Shown piece after piece: positions 7,186-10,890 of a DNA stretch of 10,890 nt; position 1 is the stretch's first letter, and the number at the start of each line of letters is the position of its first letter. The translations under genes and the position numbers were made by a program. A model generated the notes under the pieces. That model was not told the DNA's origin. It ran no database searches and was given only the letters and a program-made list of their open reading frames with translations. The stretch comes from Ramicandelaber brevisporus. Taxonomy: Eukaryota; Kickxellomycota; Ramicandelaberales; Ramicandelaberaceae. Location of the stretch: assembly GCA_025201865.1 (NCBI GenBank), contig MU602846.1, positions 1 to 10,890 on the forward strand. The letters run 5' to 3'.

Positions 7186-7812
7186 TTAACCAAAGAGAGA
7201 TGAATCCACAATACGGAATGATCGCAACAGACTCATGAATATTTTAGACGCCTTCGTGACATCAGGATCAGCTCGTGCACCCTCAGACTGAACCGCACTC
7301 TGTGATCCGATTGCCATCGGATGATTCATTGAGACCAGAACATCCGCACTAAACTGCTTCAATCTCAGTACTGCGACATACAAATTGACAGTGTTCAGGA
7401 CAGATTCGCCCCCAGCATCACCCTGTCGATACTTGGCCACTCTGATCGTGCCGATGGCAAGCATGCCCGCAACATTGTCGTCTGATTGCTCAACTGGAAT
7501 GACATTTGGTGCATCGATGTTCGCTAGCGGTCGAACCATACTAATCTGACGATAATCAGCCCCTGGTTGAACGTCGTTTTCGTCAGCCAGGTTCTCGAAA
7601 TGCCATCTCGCGCAGTCTGCATCCGATGCCTCTTCGTGTAGTTCGAGTATTTCGATGATTATACTCTGATCAGTGCGCGGATCTGCAAATACTTCTTGGT
7701 TGTCGGGAACCTGTCTAAAGTCGCTGACATCACTAAACTCAACTGGAATAGTGGCAGTCATAGCGCCACCAAAGAGGTCACGCCGCGTCTCGTTCGTCCC
7801 CGATTGTGTCAT
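7186..7812 (-). CDS. MOG1: Ran-binding nuclear import factor Mog1
   Basis: The 208-residue protein belongs to the Mog1/RanGRF family, which binds the GTPase Ran, promotes nucleotide release and supports nuclear protein import. The N-terminal family signature is clear: RDLFGGAM (11-18), a short hydrophobic strand, then FSDVSDFRQVPDNQEVF (26-42), followed by D-Q-S-I-I-I-E-I-L-E (48-57). Later strands (SVLNTVNLYVAVLRL and VLVSMNHP) fit the family's beta core, and a C-terminal helix ends in LLRSFRIVDSSLFG. Length is usual (yeast protein about 218). The ATG at 7812 is chosen because the LFGGA motif lies upstream of the next methionine (residue 18). The frame stays open for 50 further codons upstream, but that stretch is not family-like. 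It converges with ERV2 and diverges from the dioxygenase gene. Confidence 0.93.
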   Translation of the reverse strand: MTQSGTNETRRDLFGGAMTATIPVEFSDVSDFRQVPDNQEVFADPRTDQSIIIEILELHEEASDADCARWHFENLADENDVQPGADYRQISMVRPLANIDAPNVIPVEQSDDNVAGMLAIGTIRVAKYRQGDAGGESVLNTVNLYVAVLRLKQFSADVLVSMNHPMAIGSQSAVQSEGARADPDVTKASKIFMSLLRSFRIVDSSLFG

Positions 7813-7995
7813 CGCGAGTGTTTTTTCTTTTTCTGCTTCTGCTTGGTCTTTGCTGTGTTGCTCTGTTGCGATTTCAAAGCAAACACACAACAGGAGATTG
7901 ACGCAATACCTCTTCGGAGTGCCCAAACTCTGCTTGCGTCTTTCATCTTCACATTGCTGCACTTTTTTTTTTGTTCTAACTTATTCTCACCCAAT
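7813..7995. promoter_or_regulatory. Shared divergent promoter region, MOG1 / acireductone dioxygenase
   Basis: Only 183 bases separate the two start codons, so the promoters must overlap or share elements. The plus strand is T-rich near both ends: a TTTTTTCTTTTTCT-type run next to MOG1 and a long T run at about 7963-7972 before the dioxygenase ATG. There is no clear TATA box. The overlapping open frames across this region are extensions of the two genes and are not likely to be translated. Confidence 0.65.
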
Positions 7996-8526
7996 ATGCG
8001 CGCTTACCTGTTTGCTGACGACGGCACTGACTCTCGCGAGGCCCACGAGCTGTCCCCTTCAATCCCGGTTACCGAAGCCGAGCTGAACGAGTCCGGCGTC
8101 CTTTACTGGAAGATTACCGGCGACGTTGACGAGCAGCTTGGTCAAATCAACAAGATTGCAGCTGAACGCGAGTACAAGAACCGCGACGAGATTGCCATCT
8201 CTCCAACCACCTTGCCCAACTACGAGGAGAAGCTCAAGATCTTCTTCACCGAGCACCTGCATGAAGACGAAGAAATCCGCTACATTTTGGAAGGCTCTGG
8301 ATTCTTTGACATTCGTGACCGCAAGGATCGCTGGGTGCGCATCAAGGTTGAGCAGGGCGATTTGCTGGTGCTGCCAGCTGGCATCTATCACCGCTTCACG
8401 CTTGACACGAAGAATTGGCTCAAGGCGATGCGGCTGTTCAAGGAAGAGCCCAAGTGGACTCCCATTAACCGCCCAGCTGATGAGAACCCATTCCGTGTTG
8501 CATACGTCAATGTTGCTGCCGCCTAA
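7996..8526 (+). CDS. ADI1: Acireductone dioxygenase (ARD)
   Basis: This 176-residue cupin enzyme acts in the methionine salvage pathway. It oxidises acireductone with oxygen to the 2-keto acid of methionine plus formate (Fe form), or to other products with Ni. The metal-binding residues are visible: H87 and H89 in EHLHEDEEIRY, E93, and H132 in PAGIYHRFT. Their spacing (2, 4, 39) matches the family closely. The N-terminal MRAYLFADD and the C-terminal motif around PKWTPINRPAD are typical of fungal and other eukaryotic ARDs. Length is standard (yeast Adi1 179). The ATG at 7996 gives exactly the family start; the frame's 100-codon upstream extension is T-rich leader. It is cytosolic or nuclear in other species. 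No other salvage gene is in the window. Confidence 0.96.
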   Translation: MRAYLFADDGTDSREAHELSPSIPVTEAELNESGVLYWKITGDVDEQLGQINKIAAEREYKNRDEIAISPTTLPNYEEKLKIFFTEHLHEDEEIRYILEGSGFFDIRDRKDRWVRIKVEQGDLLVLPAGIYHRFTLDTKNWLKAMRLFKEEPKWTPINRPADENPFRVAYVNVAAA

Positions 8527-8550
8527 AAAGCTTAAACAGCGCTATTAATT

Positions 8551-8555
8551 CATCG

Positions 8556-8596
<41 letters not shown>

Positions 8597-8612
8597 TTCA
8601 TCTTCATCATCG
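8551..8612 (+). repeat. CAT/ATC trinucleotide microsatellite
   Basis: A run of ATC units, uninterrupted from about 8557 to 8596 (13 units) and interrupted after that, lies 24 bases after the dioxygenase stop codon. It would be in the 3' untranslated region. The 256-base gap before the PDI start otherwise has a T-rich leader with a short upstream frame from 8641. Confidence 0.93.
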
Positions 8613-8782
8613 TCTTTTTGGTATCATTCTTATTGTTGCAATGTTGATAGTGGTGTCATTGAGGTGCATTCGAGGAGGTGTATTTGAAGCTGAATCTCAG
8701 ATATAATATGTCTCTCTGGCTGTTTCTCTGGTTGTTTCTGAAGACACGATTGTTTTTTATTCATATTCTATTTCTATCCTTG

Positions 8783-9964
8783 ATGCGCTCGCTGTTCGTT
8801 CTTGTCGCAGCGATCGCGTTCTGCATCGCCAGCTTTGTGCCAGGAGCGTTTGCCTCCAAGGCCGCCGCTCCAGCGGTCGTTGATCTCACCACCAAGAACT
8901 TTGACAGTGTTGTTGATGGCAGCAAACACGTATTTGTAATGTTCCGTGCCGAATGGTGTGGTCACTGCAAGGCTGCTAAGCCAGCATGGGAGCAGCTCGC
9001 CGAGGCTTATGCCCATTCTAACGACGTTGTCATTGCCGCTGTTGATGCTGAATCCAACTCCAAGACCGCTTCCCGTTTCGGTGTCGATGCCTATCCGCAG
9101 TTCAAGCTGTTCAAGAAGGGTGCAGAAGTCAGCAAGCCAGTTGATTTCAAGGAGCGCAACCGTGATATCGATACATTCTCAAAGTTTGTACAGGACAACA
9201 CTGGCGTGGCTGCTCGTATCAAGCGTGAACGCACCTATGTCGAGAAGCTGGCTCCCCACACATTTGAGCAGGTTGCAAAGGACGCTTCGAAGCACGTGTT
9301 TGTGTCTGTCACTGCTAGCTGGTGCGGATACTGCAAGAAGCTGAAGCCAATCTGGGAAGTGCTGGCCAAGACGTTCCACACCGAGAAGGATGTTGTCATT
9401 GCTGACATTGACGGCACCACTGCCCGCGGAATCATGGACGAGTACGGTGTTTCTGGTTTCCCGACCTTGCTCTTCTTCTCGAAGGATGGAAAGGCCAAGC
9501 CAATCACGTACGAAGGTGGTCGCACTGAGGAGGACCTGGTTGCATTCATCAACTCACATGCCGGTACTAAGCGCACTGTTGGCGGTGGCCTCAGCGAGGA
9601 TGCTGGTACCGTTTCTGTGCTTGATGCTGAAGTCACCAAGTTTGCTGGTCCTGATGCTGATGCTTCTGTGCGCACCTCTGCACTGACTGCTGCCAAGGAC
9701 ATTGTTGCCAAGCTCGGTAAGGATGCCACCAAGTACGCCAAGTACTATGTCAAGGTTATGGAGAAGATCATTGATGGTAACGCCGAGTTTGCTCAGAAGG
9801 AGACCACACGTTTGGCAAAGATCGAGGCCAAGGGTAACATTACTCCAGAGAAGCAGGATGACTTTGTAAAGCGCCGCAATGTTCTGATGCGCTTCATCGC
9901 TGCGGATCCGGCCAAGGCAGCCAAGTTTGCATCGGACTCTGTCGCTGCCCACGATGAGCTTTAA
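8783..9964 (+). CDS. Protein disulfide isomerase-like protein, a-a'-ERp29C type with HDEL
   Basis: The 393-residue ER-lumen protein forms and rearranges disulfides in folding proteins. A signal peptide covers about 1-24 (hydrophobic, ending ...GAFA). Thioredoxin domain 1 (about 30-140) has W-C-G-H-C at 58-62 and cis-proline 105. Thioredoxin domain 2 (about 153-262) has W-C-G-Y-C at 180-184 and cis-proline 227. A helical ERp29 C-terminal-like domain follows (about 290-385). The last four residues are HDEL, an ER retention signal. This layout matches the fungal ERp38, Dictyostelium and plant PDI-D type, not the four-domain classic PDI. The ATG at 8783 starts directly at the signal peptide; an in-frame ATG at 8708 would add 25 hydrophobic residues and is less likely. 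It probably receives disulfides from Ero1 or from Erv2, whose gene is 1.7 kb away. Confidence 0.95.
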   Translation: MRSLFVLVAAIAFCIASFVPGAFASKAAAPAVVDLTTKNFDSVVDGSKHVFVMFRAEWCGHCKAAKPAWEQLAEAYAHSNDVVIAAVDAESNSKTASRFGVDAYPQFKLFKKGAEVSKPVDFKERNRDIDTFSKFVQDNTGVAARIKRERTYVEKLAPHTFEQVAKDASKHVFVSVTASWCGYCKKLKPIWEVLAKTFHTEKDVVIADIDGTTARGIMDEYGVSGFPTLLFFSKDGKAKPITYEGGRTEEDLVAFINSHAGTKRTVGGGLSEDAGTVSVLDAEVTKFAGPDADASVRTSALTAAKDIVAKLGKDATKYAKYYVKVMEKIIDGNAEFAQKETTRLAKIEAKGNITPEKQDDFVKRRNVLMRFIAADPAKAAKFASDSVAAHDEL

Positions 9965-9997
9965 AAATAGCCGCAATGGCCTCATTTTCTTGCTTAT

Positions 9998-10046
9998 TTG
10001 AATGAATGACGAGATGAATGAGTAGATGAATGAATGATTAGATGAG
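9998..10046 (+). repeat. GAATGA/GATGAATGA short tandem repeats in the PDI 3' flank
   Basis: Imperfect units of GAATGA and AGATGAATGA fill this stretch, 35 to 80 bases after the PDI stop codon. The same ATGAATGA-type unit occurs in sense orientation after the DGAT2 stop. Confidence 0.8.
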
Positions 10047-10142
10047 TGCTGCAAATGCTGTGCACATGGCACTGGCTGCCGGAATGGATATTCTAATTCT
10101 TGTTGTTTTCACGTTCACATTCCGCGGAATCCATTGGACAGC

Positions 10143-10161
10143 GTGTGTGTGTGTGTGTGTG
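10143..10161 (+). repeat. GT dinucleotide microsatellite
   Basis: Nine GT units plus one base without interruption, in the intergenic region. No function is implied. Confidence 0.93.
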
Positions 10162-10472
10162 ACTTGTTGGCCGGAACCGACTGAATCTCGCCACAGCTGG
10201 CAGCGCAGTCAGCTCGCAGAATGGCCAGGCCGGCAAGCAACCACTCCACTGCACTGCACCCCCATTCCATGCAGTGGCGAGCGCTGCTGATTTGTGCTCT
10301 GCTGCTGTCGACGTGCGGGATGCGTGGCTTTCAGATGCCGATTGTGGGTGGAGCTAATTCCGTCGCTTCCAATCCCCAAACGTGGCGCTTCGAATGCGAC
10401 ATCAGCGGTCCGCGGCCATCAAAACGAAGGGGAAAGGCGAGGAAGGCGAGGAAAGAAGACGACGAGGGGGGA

Positions 10473-10480
10473 TATATAAA
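10473..10480 (+). promoter_or_regulatory. TATA box (TATATAAA) of the downstream F-box gene
   Basis: TATATAAA is a full consensus match inside a GC- and purine-rich context, 261 bases before the gene's ATG. Initiation about 30 bases downstream would start the transcript after the last upstream ATG (10500), leaving a leader without any ATG before 10741. This agreement supports both the TATA box and the chosen start. No comparable TATA box was seen for the other genes. Confidence 0.7.
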
Positions 10481-10560
10481 CAGATGGCGTAGTCGTGGAA
10501 TGCTCCTCGCTGGGGGAAAGGGGAAAGGAACGGCCGCCTTATCAACCCTATTCAGTCACC

Positions 10561-10740
10561 AAGCCACACTCACACTCATTCACATACACACACACACGCA
10601 ACCACCCACTCATTCACTCTGCTACTCTCCCACTCATTCACTCATTCACTCATTCACTTGCTCGATCGTTCTATTGCTCACCCACTCCATCGCCCACTCA
10701 TTCACTCAGCTACTCACCCACTCATTCACCTACCCACTCA
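10561..10740 (+). repeat. G-poor leader built of CACTCATTCA repeats
   Basis: CACTCATTCA occurs seven times, at 10573, 10607, 10631, 10639, 10647, 10695 and 10719, in tandem and dispersed form. Only 9 of 180 bases are G and there is no ATG. The start codon context CACTCAATG looks like a modified copy of the unit. It would form a mostly unstructured 5' leader, which favours scanning. Confidence 0.88.
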
Positions 10741-10890
10741 ATGCACATTCTTGAGCTGCCTGTTGATATCGCGCGCTGCATCTTTGCGTTTGTCACGAGC
10801 AGCGAAGCGGCCAGGCTGCTGACCGTCAACCGCGCATTCCACGAGCTGCTGTCGGAGCGAGTGTGGCACACCGTGTCCATCTCCCGCCTG
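10741..10890 (+). CDS. F-box-type protein, N-terminal part (runs off window)
   Basis: The frame is open from the ATG at 10741 to the window edge (50 codons) and is truncated by the edge, not broken. Residues 3-46 form an F-box-like segment: ILELPVDIARCIF, then LLTVNRAFHELL and VWHTVSI. It aligns over its length with residues 18-63 of the F-box protein at 307, sharing L-x-L-P, S-x-x-E-A, L-T-V-N, H-E and the late W, so the two are likely paralogues. The start is supported by a TATA box 261 bases upstream and by an ATG-free leader. Unlike the gene at 307, its F-box begins almost at residue 1. What follows the F-box is unknown. Confidence 0.8.
   Translation, partial: MHILELPVDIARCIFAFVTSSEAARLLTVNRAFHELLSERVWHTVSISRL

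Larger units (their letters stand above)
9965..10472. other. Intergenic region after PDI, up to the TATA box of the next gene
   Basis: The 508 bases hold the PDI 3' flank with ATGA-type repeats, a GT microsatellite at 10143-10161, and a mixed GC-rich stretch. Just before the TATA box lies a purine-rich tract at about 10428-10471 (GGGGAAAGGCGAGGAAGG-type), a plausible activator or nucleosome-excluding element. Overlapping frames on the plus strand from 10042 and 10221 show no domain and are rejected. No RNA gene was recognised. Confidence 0.5.

Noticed and set aside
8708-8782. Earlier in-frame ATG for PDI
   Set aside because: It would put 25 extra hydrophobic residues before a complete signal peptide beginning at 8783.
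10221-10754. 177-codon plus-strand frame before the last gene
   Set aside because: It runs through the purine tract, TATA box and CACTCATT repeats, giving His/Thr/Ser low-complexity sequence, and overlaps the F-box gene start in another frame.
1-10890. CRISPR arrays, tRNA or rRNA genes, viral or transposase genes
   Set aside because: I looked and found no repeat-spacer pattern, no tRNA-like fold signals outside coding sequence, and no transposase, integrase or reverse-transcriptase motifs.

Overview
This window looks like nuclear DNA from a compact eukaryotic genome, most likely a fungus. It carries six complete, apparently intron-free protein genes with eukaryotic-only functions, plus a third F-box-type gene cut off at the right edge and a complete F-box pair on the left. 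The fungal assignment is inferred from an Erv2-type sulfhydryl oxidase with a CGC tail, a PDI with two thioredoxin domains, an ERp29-C-like tail and HDEL, a Mog1 homologue and a fungal-sized acireductone dioxygenase. An early-diverging (zygomycete-grade) fungus would fit, but the sequence alone does not prove it. There are no operons, no prokaryotic signals, and no recognisable tRNA or rRNA genes.

Left part (1-4117): two co-directional F-box/leucine-rich-type genes (307-1842 and 2180-3790) lie between the arms of a long inverted repeat. The left arm (1-180) is cut by the window edge. The right arm (3938-4117) is its reverse complement without gaps and with 6 mismatches in 180. The repeat forms the upstream region of the first F-box gene and sits inverted behind the second one. 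It contains no coding sequence I can recognise.

Middle (4118-7185): about 780 bases have no supported gene (GC-rich, then CA-rich, then T-rich with short tandem repeats). They are followed by a DGAT2-family acyltransferase on the minus strand (4899-5894). A divergent gap of about 570 bases then leads to an ER-type Erv2 sulfhydryl oxidase on the plus strand (6467-7111), which converges on MOG1 with only 74 bases between them.

Right part (7186-10890): MOG1 (minus, 7186-7812) and acireductone dioxygenase (plus, 7996-8526) share a 183-base divergent promoter region. A PDI-like protein ending in HDEL follows (8783-9964). After a 776-base gap with several simple repeats, a TATA box and an ATG-free, G-poor leader comes the start of another F-box-type gene (10741 to the edge), whose F-box resembles that of the first gene.

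Functional links: Erv2 and PDI are established partners in oxidative protein folding in the ER lumen, and DGAT2 also works at the ER and lipid droplets. MOG1 (Ran/nuclear transport) and ADI1 (methionine salvage) are housekeeping genes. The F-box genes are probably members of an expanded family of SCF ubiquitin-ligase substrate receptors; that role is inferred from the F-box-like N-termini.
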